64,000 nt of DNA. Source: Chloroflexota bacterium. GTDB taxonomy: Bacteria; Chloroflexota; Anaerolineae; UBA4142. The position numbers and the translations under genes are program-made. How positions within the stretch are numbered: position 1 is the stretch's first letter; every line of letters begins with the position of its first letter. The stretch is from positions 18,708-82,707 of the forward strand of contig JACRMI010000028.1 of the NCBI GenBank assembly GCA_016215025.1. The letters are read 5' to 3'. The notes under the pieces were generated by a model, which was not told where the DNA came from, ran no database searches, and saw only the letters and a program-made list of their open reading frames with translations. This document shows positions 1 through 9,300 of this stretch, piece by piece.

Positions 1-694
1 GCGTCGAGCGCAGGGCTTGCTCCAACGTTCGCCCCTCGCGTTTGATTTTGTACGCGAGATAGTGCGCGATGATCTCCGAATCATTAAAGGTCTTGCATTG
101 AATGCCCTTGCCTTGCATTCGACGGCGCAGCGTAAAGTAATTCGTGAGTTGTCCGTTGTGAACGACCGTGAGTTCCGGATAAAGCTCGGAGGCAAAAGGA
201 TGAGCAAAATTGATGTTGTCGATGCTTTCAGTTGCCAGGCGGGTATGCCCAATCGCGTGACGCGCTTTGAGATCGCGCAGATGAGCGAACTCGTTCAAGT
301 ATTCCGCCGTGCCAACATCCTTCATAATGTCCATGCGATCACTCATGCTATGAACACACAACGATGGCTCGGCGTTGATATGGCGGTACAGCCGGTCGAG
401 GTCTGGCTTGTCGGCTTGGAGCGTGAGGCGTGCCATCGTGTACGGCGAGTTGGTCCGCTGTAAATCGCATTCCCCCAACTCGGCGTGTTCGCTGACAATG
501 CGTCGCAACAGCGGCAAGTCTTCATTCGGATGCCGCAGCGACACACGTGCGACGACATGATCGCGCGGATGATCAAGATAGAGCGCGGTGCCCGTCGCAT
601 CGCAACCGCGATGCCGAATTTCGTACAGCATTCGGTACATCGCATCGCCTACGTTATTCTCATGCTTGACCATGATCCCAGCAATACCGCACAT
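1..694 (-). CDS. class II glutamine amidotransferase (GlxA/MgsA-like), partial at left edge
   Basis: Predicted to release ammonia from glutamine for a partner synthase. The protein begins MCGIAGIM, so after Met removal Cys2 becomes the N-terminal nucleophile of class II amidotransferases. Further family marks are RHRGCDATG (residues about 27-35), GHTRLATES (about 158) and VVHNGQLTNY (about 187), followed by NDSE. A GAGGAG ribosome site precedes the ATG at 694. The gene runs off the window after 231 residues; full members of this type are near 300. It lies downstream of the permease and the glutamine synthetase on the same strand, an arrangement like glx or mgs/gma clusters, where the next genes would be glutamate-synthase-like subunits. 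The family call is firm; the substrate pathway is inferred from context. Confidence 0.9.
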   Translation of the reverse strand, partial: MCGIAGIMVKHENNVGDAMYRMLYEIRHRGCDATGTALYLDHPRDHVVARVSLRHPNEDLPLLRRIVSEHAELGECDLQRTNSPYTMARLTLQADKPDLDRLYRHINAEPSLCVHSMSDRMDIMKDVGTAEYLNEFAHLRDLKARHAIGHTRLATESIDNINFAHPFASELYPELTVVHNGQLTNYFTLRRRMQGKGIQCKTFNDSEIIAHYLAYKIKREGRTLEQALRST

Positions 695-709
695 AATTTC
701 TCCTCAAGA

Positions 710-754
710 CCTTCCAGGTCACCTTGGCTCTGCAAGGAGCCGTGACCTGGAAGG
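710..754. repeat. 13-bp hairpin between permease and amidotransferase
   Basis: The arm CCTTCCAGGTCAC pairs exactly with GTGACCTGGAAGG, and an inner GGCTC/GAGCC stem lies in the loop. It sits between two genes of the same operon and has no clear T-run, so it may act as an mRNA processing or attenuation hairpin. A related GACCTTCCAG arm occurs in the terminator at 52614-52654. Confidence 0.6.
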
Positions 755-765
755 ACTAAAACTCT

Positions 766-2310
766 CTAGTTCGTCGGCGCGTTCGGATCGTAATTGAACC
801 GCATGTCGACCGGCTCGGCGACATCCAACGTACTCAAGTCGCGTCCGATCTGAGCGACGACGCCGGGCTTGGTCGATTTCAAAAAGACGATGTACAATAG
901 ACCCAGGACGATCCATGCCAGGGCGACGTACGGCATTGTCTGCATGAGTGGATCGGGCGCGGGCTGAAGCGAACCGTAGAGTGCTGCGCCTGCGCCGATG
1001 ATCGCGACGATTGGGATAACCAAGTGCTTGAGAATTGAGTACTCATTTTTCAATTCGCGGCGGAACCACACAATCGCAGCCAACGAAACGAACGTGTAGA
1101 TCACTTCGATGGTAATGGCGCCAATGCCCGCCAGAAATCCGAATTCGGTATCTGAACCGGAAGTAGCTCCCGTCGGCAAGACAGCCGCAAAAACTATCGC
1201 GACAATTGCGGCAAGCACGAGGACTGCGCCATTGGCAATGTAGGGCGTCTTGTAAGTCGTATGGGTACGACCAAGCGCACGGGGCAGCGCACCATCGCGC
1301 GCAATGGCGAAAGCGACACGTGCCGATGTGGTCAGACAACCCAACGCAACTGCAAACCCATCGACAATCGCTGCGAGAAAGACAAGCGCGACGAGCCAAT
1401 CGCCGCCATAAATGCCGGCGATGCTGAAGAGTGCGGGCTTGGTCGGGTCTGCCCAGTCTTTCGTGTCGTTCACGCCAAAGCCGATTGAATAAGCGTACGT
1501 CACTATGGTGTAGATCAGCACGGCCGCCGCAACCGTGCCGACAATCGCAATCGGCATCGAGCGTTTGGGATCTTGGGTTTCTTCCGCAAGCACGGCCGAG
1601 GATTCAAAGCCAGTGTACATGAGAATGGCGAAGATCATTCCGTACGTAAGACCTTGAAGACCGCCAGCGGCATCGAGCGAGAATGGCACGGCGCTGTGTC
1701 CTGCGGCGCCGCCGCGAATGATGACGTAGAGCGCGAGCAGGACCACCAAGGCAAGCGAAATGAATACGAGCCATAACTGAGTACGAGTCGAGATGCGCAC
1801 GTCAAAGTACGTAAGAAGGAATAGAGCAATGCACTCGACCACGACCAAGGCGATCCACAAGTACGGGACCGGCTCGGCGAGAAAGCCAGCCATGGCAAGA
1901 AATTGTGTGATCCATCCCGCCACTCCACCAATAATTGCAATCGTGAGCAAGAGCGTCGCGAACAAATAGATCCAGCCACCCATGAAACCAATTTCTGGCC
2001 CGAACGCCTTGGCCGCATAATTGTAGATCGCTCCGGCGGCATGAACGCGACTCGCAAATTGTGAAACGACGTAACCGAGCGCGACCATGGTCAAGCCGCC
2101 GAGAAACACGGCGAGCGGCGTCGCTGCGCCTGCCGCAATGGCAACGTACCCGGTCAAGAATGCCATGCTCATCACCGGACCCAGGAACGCCAACGATTGC
2201 GAGATAACGTCCCAGGTGTTGAGAGCATTTTTCTTCAGTTGAGTGTGCGTCTCAACTGCAGTGCCCACTGCTTGTTTCCCCACTGCTTGAGGAATGCTTT
2301 CGACTGACAT
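766..2310 (-). CDS. APC-superfamily amino acid permease
   Basis: Integral inner-membrane amino-acid/cation symporter of 514 residues, with about 12 to 13 hydrophobic segments spread over nearly the whole length. The first segments (SLAFLGPVMSMAFLTGY, then ATPLAVFLGGLTMVALGY) fit the APC fold, and EETQDPKRSMPIAI at mid-length is the conserved loop seen in these transporters. The start at 2310 is chosen because AAAGGAGG lies just upstream of ATG-TCA-GTC; a start 6 codons earlier lacks a site. It lies between the glutamine synthetase-like gene and the amidotransferase on the same strand, so import of an amine or amino acid that feeds these enzymes is likely. The substrate cannot be read from the sequence. 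Confidence 0.9.
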   Translation of the reverse strand: MSVESIPQAVGKQAVGTAVETHTQLKKNALNTWDVISQSLAFLGPVMSMAFLTGYVAIAAGAATPLAVFLGGLTMVALGYVVSQFASRVHAAGAIYNYAAKAFGPEIGFMGGWIYLFATLLLTIAIIGGVAGWITQFLAMAGFLAEPVPYLWIALVVVECIALFLLTYFDVRISTRTQLWLVFISLALVVLLALYVIIRGGAAGHSAVPFSLDAAGGLQGLTYGMIFAILMYTGFESSAVLAEETQDPKRSMPIAIVGTVAAAVLIYTIVTYAYSIGFGVNDTKDWADPTKPALFSIAGIYGGDWLVALVFLAAIVDGFAVALGCLTTSARVAFAIARDGALPRALGRTHTTYKTPYIANGAVLVLAAIVAIVFAAVLPTGATSGSDTEFGFLAGIGAITIEVIYTFVSLAAIVWFRRELKNEYSILKHLVIPIVAIIGAGAALYGSLQPAPDPLMQTMPYVALAWIVLGLLYIVFLKSTKPGVVAQIGRDLSTLDVAEPVDMRFNYDPNAPTN

Positions 2311-2341
2311 AGTCCCTCCTTTGGACAAAATTCCAAACTCT

Positions 2342-2373
2342 AGAAACCAGGTTTTTCAAAAAACCTGGTTTCT
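2342..2373 (-). terminator. 15-bp hairpin with T-rich arms
   Basis: A perfect 15-bp stem (AGAAACCAGGTTTTT and its complement, 2-nt loop) lies between the stop of the glutamine synthetase gene and the start of the permease. The run of T within the stem could allow partial termination and so set different levels for the two genes. The arm belongs to a family of palindromes seen elsewhere in the window (43209, 60158). Confidence 0.6.
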
Positions 2374-2376
2374 GGT

Positions 2377-3735
2377 TTATAGATGGAACGCGTACTCGTT
2401 GAATTCCCAGTCGGTCACGTGTGCGCGGAAACGTTGCGACTCGAGCCGCTTGACCGCACAGAATGCTTTGACAAAGTCCGATCCCATTGCTTCACAGATG
2501 ACCGCATCCTCTTCGAGTGCAGTAACCGCTTCGTGCAAATATTGTGGAATGATCGGAGTATCTGAGCTAGCAGTCGAGTAAGCATCGCCAGAAAATGGCA
2601 CGCCGGGATTGAGATGATTTTCAATTCCATCGAGACCGGCGGTGAGCGCAGCGGCGAACACAAGGTAGGGATTGGCAACCCCGTCCGCGGTGCGATTTTC
2701 GACCCGCGTGCCGCCTTTGCGTTCAGGAGGGATGCGGATGTAGCAGGTGCGATTATCGAATCCCCAGACGACAAAGTACGGTGCGAATGCGCCGGGCACA
2801 AAGCGCTTGTACGAATTGACGGTCGGCGCTAACACCGCCGTGATGGCGCGCGCATGTGCGATCTGTCCGCCGATAAAACCGCACGCTAAATCCGAAAGTT
2901 GACCGTCGCCGCGTGGATCGTAAAACAGGTTTTCGCGCGTCTCGGGATGGGCGATACTCATGTGTGTGTGATAGCCGCTGCCGCCCAGATCGGTGCGCGG
3001 TTTTGCCATGAACGTCGCCATCAATCCATTCTGCCACGCGATTTCCTTGACAGCTTGCTTGTAGAAAAACGTGCGATCCGCCATATTCAACGCTTCGCCA
3101 TGATCGAGATTGATTTCGAACTGACCGGGGAAAAATTCGTGACTGACCGCAAGCGCGCGGTGTCCCATCTCTTCGACCGCGTCGCAAATCTTGCGTGTGA
3201 TGCCGTCGGGATCGATAGTTGCATTCCACGTGTAGACCATGCTGGGCCTTTGGGCGTAAGTGCGCCATGTACCGTTATCGCACTTGAGCAAATAAAATTC
3301 TAATTCGCTGCCGACAATCGGCATGAGGTGGTGTTGGGCGTATTGATCGAGCACGCGCTTTAAAATATTGCGCGGCGCAAGCGGAATCGGTTTGCCCTCG
3401 TAGTACAAATCGGCGATGACGGCGGCGGTGTGCGGCTCCCACGGCAAGACGGTGAACGTGCTGAGATCAGGAATCGCGGTCATATCGGGAAAGCCCACTT
3501 CTTCGGCGGTACCGGTTCCTGCAGCGCCATTGCCGGCTAGATCGAGTGAGAACGTAGGCAGAGCAAATTGAATGCCGTGTTCGAGCACATGGGGAAATTG
3601 GCGCGCGGGAACGGCCTTTGTGCGCGCCACACCATAAAAATCGGGGAACTGGACCTTGATCGTGCGAATATGCGCTGAATCGATTTGGCGGAGGATGGCT
3701 TCTTGATTGCTGTCTGTCTGAGACTTGATCGTCAT
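2377..3735 (-). CDS. glutamine synthetase family ligase (GlnT/GlxD/GmaS-like)
   Basis: ATP-dependent ligase joining ammonia or an amine to the gamma-carboxyl of glutamate. The protein has 452 residues, close to the usual 440-470. Visible marks are the metal-binding GSELEFY (Glu144, Glu146), SGYHTHMS (His256, His258), NRTCYIRIPPE (about 328) and the end of the active site with VENRTADGVANPYLVFAA. The start at 3735 follows AGAGGAAG and is supported by family length; the reading frame stays open for 41 more codons upstream without a site. It is the first gene of the cluster with the permease and class II amidotransferase, which favours a special role such as gamma-glutamyl-amide synthesis over housekeeping GlnA. 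A gamma-glutamylmethylamide or gamma-glutamylpolyamine synthetase is equally possible. Confidence 0.9.
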   Translation of the reverse strand: MTIKSQTDSNQEAILRQIDSAHIRTIKVQFPDFYGVARTKAVPARQFPHVLEHGIQFALPTFSLDLAGNGAAGTGTAEEVGFPDMTAIPDLSTFTVLPWEPHTAAVIADLYYEGKPIPLAPRNILKRVLDQYAQHHLMPIVGSELEFYLLKCDNGTWRTYAQRPSMVYTWNATIDPDGITRKICDAVEEMGHRALAVSHEFFPGQFEINLDHGEALNMADRTFFYKQAVKEIAWQNGLMATFMAKPRTDLGGSGYHTHMSIAHPETRENLFYDPRGDGQLSDLACGFIGGQIAHARAITAVLAPTVNSYKRFVPGAFAPYFVVWGFDNRTCYIRIPPERKGGTRVENRTADGVANPYLVFAAALTAGLDGIENHLNPGVPFSGDAYSTASSDTPIIPQYLHEAVTALEEDAVICEAMGSDFVKAFCAVKRLESQRFRAHVTDWEFNEYAFHL

Positions 3736-3769
3736 CGCTTGTCTTCCTCTCTTTTGCTCTGTTTGAAAT

Positions 3770-3798
3770 ATCACAAGCGCGGATGCGCTGCGTGTCAA
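3770..3798 (-). promoter_or_regulatory. candidate promoter of the glutamine synthetase operon
   Basis: On the minus strand a consensus TTGACA (3793-3798) is followed after 17 nt by TGTGAT (3770-3775). The -35 is perfect and the -10 weak, which suggests activation. It lies 35 nt upstream of the start codon. Confidence 0.45.
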
Positions 3799-4244
3799 CC
3801 GCAGATATTTTACAAGATGCATCTCCCAAATTTCTCCCTTTGCCATGACACGACACACCGCCCTGTCCTAGACAAATCCCCCCTGTGCCTCTGTCCGTCC
3901 CGGATTGGACTCTCATGTAGGGCAAGATACACTCCCAAGACAATTTGTGACCGCTCGAGTCCAGTCACATCCTCAACATCAACTCGGGCGAAAAGCTTGG
4001 TTCTTACTTGTGTATCGACTGTCATCCATCTCGGAGTAATATTCTGAACATTAACAATTATTTGATGAAGTTTTATGATTTTCTAACTTGCACGATGTAT
4101 CAATCCCTATAATGATTTTGCTCTTATAAAATTAGAGACAATCATAGACACGGTCGCTCGTTCGTGCTACAGAATCAAAGGCGCACCTAGCTCATGTTGA
4201 ATCCACACACAACCAATTCAACTGCGCGACCTGGTAGCCAGCTT

Positions 4245-4274
4245 ATGAGGCAGGATGAGATACGTCTGCCTCAT
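4245..4274 (+). repeat. 9-bp hairpin in intergenic region
   Basis: ATGAGGCAG and CTGCCTCAT form a perfect stem with a 12-nt loop, followed by TCTGTTTTC. It may be a weak terminator of an unseen transcript or a protein-binding site. No adjacent gene explains it. Confidence 0.4.
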
Positions 4275-4395
4275 TCTGTTTTCACCCTCTTTAGGATCTT
4301 TCCGAAAAATACCGCTGCATAGCCCCTGACCGGCGAGACGCGGCGCTACTTTTCACACAACATGCAATACCATTGTGACCGGTTTTGTCATCGCG

Positions 4396-4411
4396 TGACA
4401 TCGCGATGTCA
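4396..4411. promoter_or_regulatory. 16-bp perfect palindrome, likely operator
   Basis: TGACATCGCGATGTCA is identical on both strands and ends 19 nt before the ATG at 4431. Its size and position fit the binding site of a dimeric regulator, possibly the response regulator encoded at 4766, but no link is proven. Confidence 0.5.
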
Positions 4412-4430
4412 AGATTTAGCGAGATCAAGT

Positions 4431-4721
4431 ATGGACCTTTTACAAATCACTGCCTTCTTACTTGACATTCTCTTGGTCTTTGCCGCCATTGTGGCTTTTC
4501 AGACCCGCCCCCGAATCGGCGGTGAATTGGCCAAGGGCTTGAGCATTCTCTTGATCGGGGTCGTGATTCTTGGGTTCGCGCACTTTATCGAAAGTGTCCT
4601 GTTCGCCTTTCTCGACGTAGACCTCGAAATCAACGAAGTAATCCATCGCTTGCTGGTTGGGTTCGGATTTCTTTGGGTGATTTTTGGCTTTGTCACCATG
4701 AATCGCGCCTTTCGCGAGTAA
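4431..4721 (+). CDS. small membrane protein, three predicted helices
   Basis: A 96-residue protein that I do not recognise. It has three hydrophobic segments: about residues 5-24 (ITAFLLDILLVFAAIVAF), 36-58 (LSILLIGVVILGFAHFIESV) and 70-90 (HRLLVGFGFLWVIFGFVTM). The acidic turn DVDLEINEVIHR lies between the last two. The ATG at 4431 is chosen because it starts the first helix; the ribosome site is weak. It is followed 44 nt later by a response regulator on the same strand, so it may be a membrane partner in signal sensing. It resembles in layout small sensor-associated membrane proteins of Chloroflexota and Archaea, which is only an impression. Confidence 0.7.
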   Translation: MDLLQITAFLLDILLVFAAIVAFQTRPRIGGELAKGLSILLIGVVILGFAHFIESVLFAFLDVDLEINEVIHRLLVGFGFLWVIFGFVTMNRAFRE

Positions 4722-4765
4722 TACAGCTGAATCACGGATTTCTTCGTGCTAGATAGCATCCATCA

Positions 4766-5752
4766 ATGGAAGATGTTGCATATTCCAAGGTTCTCACGGC
4801 AATCGTTCAACGATTTGTTCGCCTAGTGGGCGTCCCTGCCGCCTTGAATATCGCACGGCGAGTGCCAAACCTAAAGGTAGATAGCGATGGCAATGTCGTC
4901 GATTACGATCGCGCCAATCCTTTGGCTACCGTCGTGCTATTGATCGATCAATACGGAACTGTGTTTGGCGATGTTGCCGATACCCTTGCTCAACAAGCTA
5001 CCCAATCGCTGCGACCATTGCCCCTGCGCGCTCCGCTACCCCCAAAGACCGATGGCGCTGCATCGTCCCGACCAATTACGCTCCTCATTGTGGACGATCA
5101 TATTCTGTTCCGCGAAGGTCTGGCAAGTTTGCTCTCCTCTCAGCCGGATTTTCAGATTGTAGGCCAGAGCGCAACTCTCGAAGATGCGGTCAGTCTGAGC
5201 TGCGCTCTTAGGCCGAACGTGCTTTTGTTGGATTTTGATTTACCTGCCGACGATGGCGCAGACGCGACGCGCGCGATCCTGGACGAATCCCCCGAAACGC
5301 AAATCGTGTTCCTCGGCGTCCACGAAGACACCAATCGGCTGTTTCAAGCCATTCAAGCCGGCGCCGTTGGATTTTTGTACAAGACCGTGCGCTCCGCCGA
5401 ATTGTTTGGCACGGTCCGCGGGGTCACGCGTGGCGAAGCCGGAATCTCGCGCACGATTGCCCGCCGCCTCCTGCAAGAATTTTCCCAGTCACCAGTCCTA
5501 GCTTACGACAACCTAACCTCTGACGATTCCAAGCAACTTACTGCGCGTGAGATCGAAATCCTCCGCGAATTGGCACGCGGAGCCAGCAACCGCGAAATCG
5601 CCAAACGGCTGGTGATCAGCGAGAATACCGTCAAGAATCATGTACGGAATGTGCTTGTCAAACTGCACTTGCATAGCCGACGTGATGTTGCGGGCTATGT
5701 TCGTCGCAACGGTATCCAACCCTGGCGTTCCTCCAAACGCTCCGCCAATTAA
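4766..5752 (+). CDS. NarL/LuxR-type response regulator with extra N-terminal domain
   Basis: DNA-binding response regulator of 328 residues. The receiver domain spans about residues 103-220, with Asp110/Asp111 in LIVDDH, the phospho-acceptor Asp156 in LLLDFDLP and Lys206 in FLYKT. A LuxR-type helix-turn-helix lies at about 257-315 (LTAREIEILRELARGASN then VKNHVRNVLVKL). Usual members are 210-230 residues; this one carries about 100 extra N-terminal residues, including PNLKVDSDGNVVDYDRANP, which I cannot assign. No histidine kinase lies next to it in this window. The palindrome at 4396 and that at 5946 are possible binding sites. Confidence 0.88.
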   Translation: MEDVAYSKVLTAIVQRFVRLVGVPAALNIARRVPNLKVDSDGNVVDYDRANPLATVVLLIDQYGTVFGDVADTLAQQATQSLRPLPLRAPLPPKTDGAASSRPITLLIVDDHILFREGLASLLSSQPDFQIVGQSATLEDAVSLSCALRPNVLLLDFDLPADDGADATRAILDESPETQIVFLGVHEDTNRLFQAIQAGAVGFLYKTVRSAELFGTVRGVTRGEAGISRTIARRLLQEFSQSPVLAYDNLTSDDSKQLTAREIEILRELARGASNREIAKRLVISENTVKNHVRNVLVKLHLHSRRDVAGYVRRNGIQPWRSSKRSAN

Positions 5753-6364
5753 CCTCCCAACTTGATTCCGGCGCATCCATTGGCTCATCCGAAAATCCAG
5801 TCCTCATCCAGTTCCTGGGTCACGGGCCTGCTGAATCTATCCGGTCGCTCGAGTTATAAAATTGTCCCAGGCGCCGAGCGGTCGCCCCGTAACATTTCTT
5901 CAAGACCTTAGGTACTTTTCCACTAGAAAATAAAATAGTCCTCTTCTAGTTCCTGGAACTAGTCCATTAACTATAGACACAACGACTAAAACAAAATATA
6001 TTTTTATATAAATCGCTCTCGCATGCAGACCAGCTTTGCAGCCAGAGAGTATTTGTTTTCCTCTGTGCCTTTGCACAAATTGCCCCACCCAAATCTGAGA
6101 GGTGTGCAGTGGCAGTATTCACTCTGCTCGTCGTTTACACAATCTTTATCGGACTGACTCTGATGATTACCCTCTGTGCTATTGGATTTGTCCAAGGCAA
6201 CAAAAGCTAGCCCATCGGATAAAGAAAAATCTAAACCACTTACGCACGCAAGAAATTATCTAGCCGTCTGTCATAGAAAGTGTCGAGCGATTCTCTCCGA
6301 CCGGCAGCTAGTGGGGGGACTTGCCTGCGTACAGAAAACATTTCACCAAAGAGGAGGAGGAGAC
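5753..6364. other. intergenic region before the surface-protein cluster
   Basis: About 600 bases without a recognisable gene. AT-rich around 5920-6010. An upstream in-frame extension of the following gene is open from 6176, but it lacks a ribosome site and a signal peptide, so it is treated as leader. The palindrome at 5946 is the only clear structure. Confidence 0.55.
5946..5962. promoter_or_regulatory. 17-bp palindrome, possible operator
   Basis: CTAGTTCC and GGAACTAG flank one central T. It lies about 400 nt upstream of the giant surface-protein gene and about 200 nt after the response-regulator gene, so it could control the whole surface cluster. Function is inferred only from symmetry. 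Confidence 0.4.
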
Positions 6365-9300
6365 ATGCTACATCGAAAACGGATGCTGGTGGCTCCGTTT
6401 CGCATTTCTACGATACTCGTCATTCTGTTAGTCATTATGGGGGCCGTTTCGCAGAGCGCCGTAATCTCTGCCAGCGGATTAGATTCCAATCCATCCCGTC
6501 GATCATCAACCTCGGCAATCCCGGCCATGGTCACAAACACCCTACGCCTGCGGGTGGTCAGCGCACGCACAGCAGGTTCGGTCACTCAAGGGCAAGTTGT
6601 GTCCGACTATGATTACATCATCGTCCGCGACGACACCGGCAATTCCACGCAACCACGCACTCCCAATTGTTCGCCCGCTACAGACGCAAACTATCCGGCG
6701 AATTGTGAGTGGCCCTCGATTCACGCGATGTCAGGCGGGTCGGCCGGCCAAGTCGTCACCCAGGGCTCCCAGGGCAACCTCAACGAAACGACGGGTATCA
6801 ATCTTCCGAACGGTCGATACATGATCTCCGTCATGGCAGAAGGTTTCAAGATCGATGGTCAGTGGTTTACCGTCCCTCTCGCCGACCCAGGCCTAGTCAC
6901 CGTTTCGATGCAGCCATTCCCCATGCCGCTCGGAACGCTCCGCATCCAAGTGTTTGAAGACAGCATGACCAACGGTCAATACGATCCCAACTCCGGCGAA
7001 CGCGGTCTCGCCGGTTTCGTCGCACACCTCGACGATGTGCTGGGCGAGGTGACCACCGATTGGTTCGGCAATCCGCTCTGCACGCGCTATGACACCAATC
7101 AGAATCCCATTCCCGGTTCCGGTGGGCAATGCGTGAGCGATGCCACCGGTCAAATCGCCATTCCCAATTTGGGTCCAAATCGGTATGCCGTGAGCGTTGT
7201 GCCGCCGAATGGGCAAACGTGGATTCAAACCACCACGCTCGAAGGCGGCCACGATTGGGATGTGTGGCTGCACGAAAACTATACCGGCTACGATCCAGAA
7301 TTGATCGTCGGCGGCGCGCAAGTGCCGGAGGCAACCTTTGGATACGTCGCGCCCAAGTCGATGCCAGCAAGCGCCGCAACCGCACACATCACCGGACGCG
7401 CGGTTGGAATTCGCGAGTACGTTCAACAAGCTGGCGGATCCATGCCCGAAGGACCGCTCCCGCGTCCCTGGGTCGCCTTAACCGATCTCCTCAATGGCGA
7501 TCTGCTTGTCTATGCCGCACAAGGCAACGCCGATGGCACGTTCGATATTCCCAATGTGCCGAATGGCGATTATCAAATTGCGGTGTGGGATGCGCCGCAA
7601 AATTATTTGCTATCGATCAAAAACGTTACCGTTCAAAATAATCAGATCGCGTCGACAGGTGACATCCTGCTGGCGCATTGGTTTGGCATGCTTGAGGGTT
7701 ATGTTTTCATCGATACTAATGAAAATGGCATCCGCGATCCGGGCGAAGCCGGTTTGCCCAACCAAGGCGTCGTCTTGAAATCGCGCGAAAACTCTTTGCT
7801 CGATCAGGGCAACAACAGCACGACCACCAACAATCAGGGTTATTACACTCTCCCGCTCACATACGAATATGGTTGGTGGACGGTGCTGGAAGTTTACAAC
7901 GATCGTTTCTACACAACAGGTGTGACCTGGCAAACCGATAATCAACCTACTCCAACCACCGTACTTGGTGCGGGTGTGGATGTGGCCGTATTCCATCTGG
8001 CCGGTTTACGCACCCGTGTAGACTGGGGCGTACTGCCGTACAAACCCGGCACCAACGGCGGCATCGTCGGCACCGTCGTTTATAACGCGACCCGCAACGA
8101 ACTCGACGCACGCTTTGCCGCCACCGAAGATTACGAAGGTGGCATCCCAGGTCTCACCGTCAATCTTTATGCGCCGATCCCTTGCACGCTCGATCCCAAT
8201 GATGCGACCTGTGTCCAAAATCCGAACGGCTTGGGCGGCTATCGTACCAACGTCGATGGCTCGCTTGCGAAAGGTCCCCTGCTCAACACGTACCTCACCG
8301 AAACGTTTGAGCGCCCCAAAAACTGTGCCGCCCGTACGAGCAGCGGTACTCCACTCTCTCAAGCATTCCTGCCGCCCACGACCGGCGATCACGATTGCAT
8401 CGAAGCGCCCGTGATGGGCAATCAAGTCCAAACTGGATTTTCGACGGTCAACGGCAACTATGGTTTCACAACCATTTTGGCCGATCCCGTCACCGGCGCG
8501 CAGATTCCGGAAACCCCGATGCCGCCCGGTGATTATCTGGTCGAGGTCGTGTCGCCGAACGACACATCTGGCAGACCACTGTTTCAAGTGACCAAAGAAG
8601 AAGATGTCAACGTGTTCGGCGGCGATCAGTTTGTGCCACAGGTTCCGCCGCCCGCGTGCGTCGGACCCTTGCATACAGTCCACGTCGTCGCCAATCGCAC
8701 CCTGGCCTTGTTCTCGCTCAACAATCCTTCGACGACGAGCGGCGTGTACAATCCCAGTTTTGCGGATGCCGGGGGTAGTTCGTACCAAGGACAACGCAAG
8801 CCCATGTGCAATGTGCGTTTGGTAACTGTCCAAAATGGTCGCTCGATTGCGCCGATCTTTTCGTACTTTACCGATGTGCCGTTGCCGGGGCGCTTGTTCG
8901 GCACCGTGTTCGACGATCTTGCGCTGTCCGTCGATCCACAATCGTTGTGGTACGGCGAAAAAGCTGGCATCCCAAACATTCCGGTCGGCGTGTACGACTA
9001 TAGCGGTCGCTACATTACGACGCTAACCTCGGACGCGAACGGCGTCTTTGAAATTCTTCTGCCTTCGACTTCGACGTACAACTGTCCATTGCCCGCAGGG
9101 CCCTGTCCGGGAATGTATCGACTCGTCGGCAACGACCCAGGACAGCCCAATCGTCCCAATGCCAACTACAATCCACGCTATCGAACGCTCGTAACGAATT
9201 GGCAGATTTGGCCCAATCTAACTCTGCTCGCAGACGTTGCCCTAGTCTCGTCTGCAACCGTCATCGAATTTCCAGGCACCCAGCAAGTTCGCGCGGCCCA

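Larger units (their letters stand above)
3736..4430. other. divergent intergenic region, no gene recognised
   Basis: Nearly 700 bases separate the minus-strand glutamine synthetase gene from the plus-strand membrane-protein gene. The part from about 4040 to 4140 is AT-rich and holds -10-like hexamers (TATAAT at about 4109). A hairpin and a palindrome in this stretch are listed separately. Short open frames here have neither family marks nor ribosome sites. Confidence 0.6.

Noticed and set aside
3810..4025. Open frame on the minus strand upstream of the glutamine synthetase gene
   Set aside because: No ribosome site or family mark, and it covers the operon promoter region.
6176..6364. 63-codon N-terminal extension of the giant surface protein
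   Set aside because: The signal peptide and a very strong ribosome site both point to the ATG at 6365.
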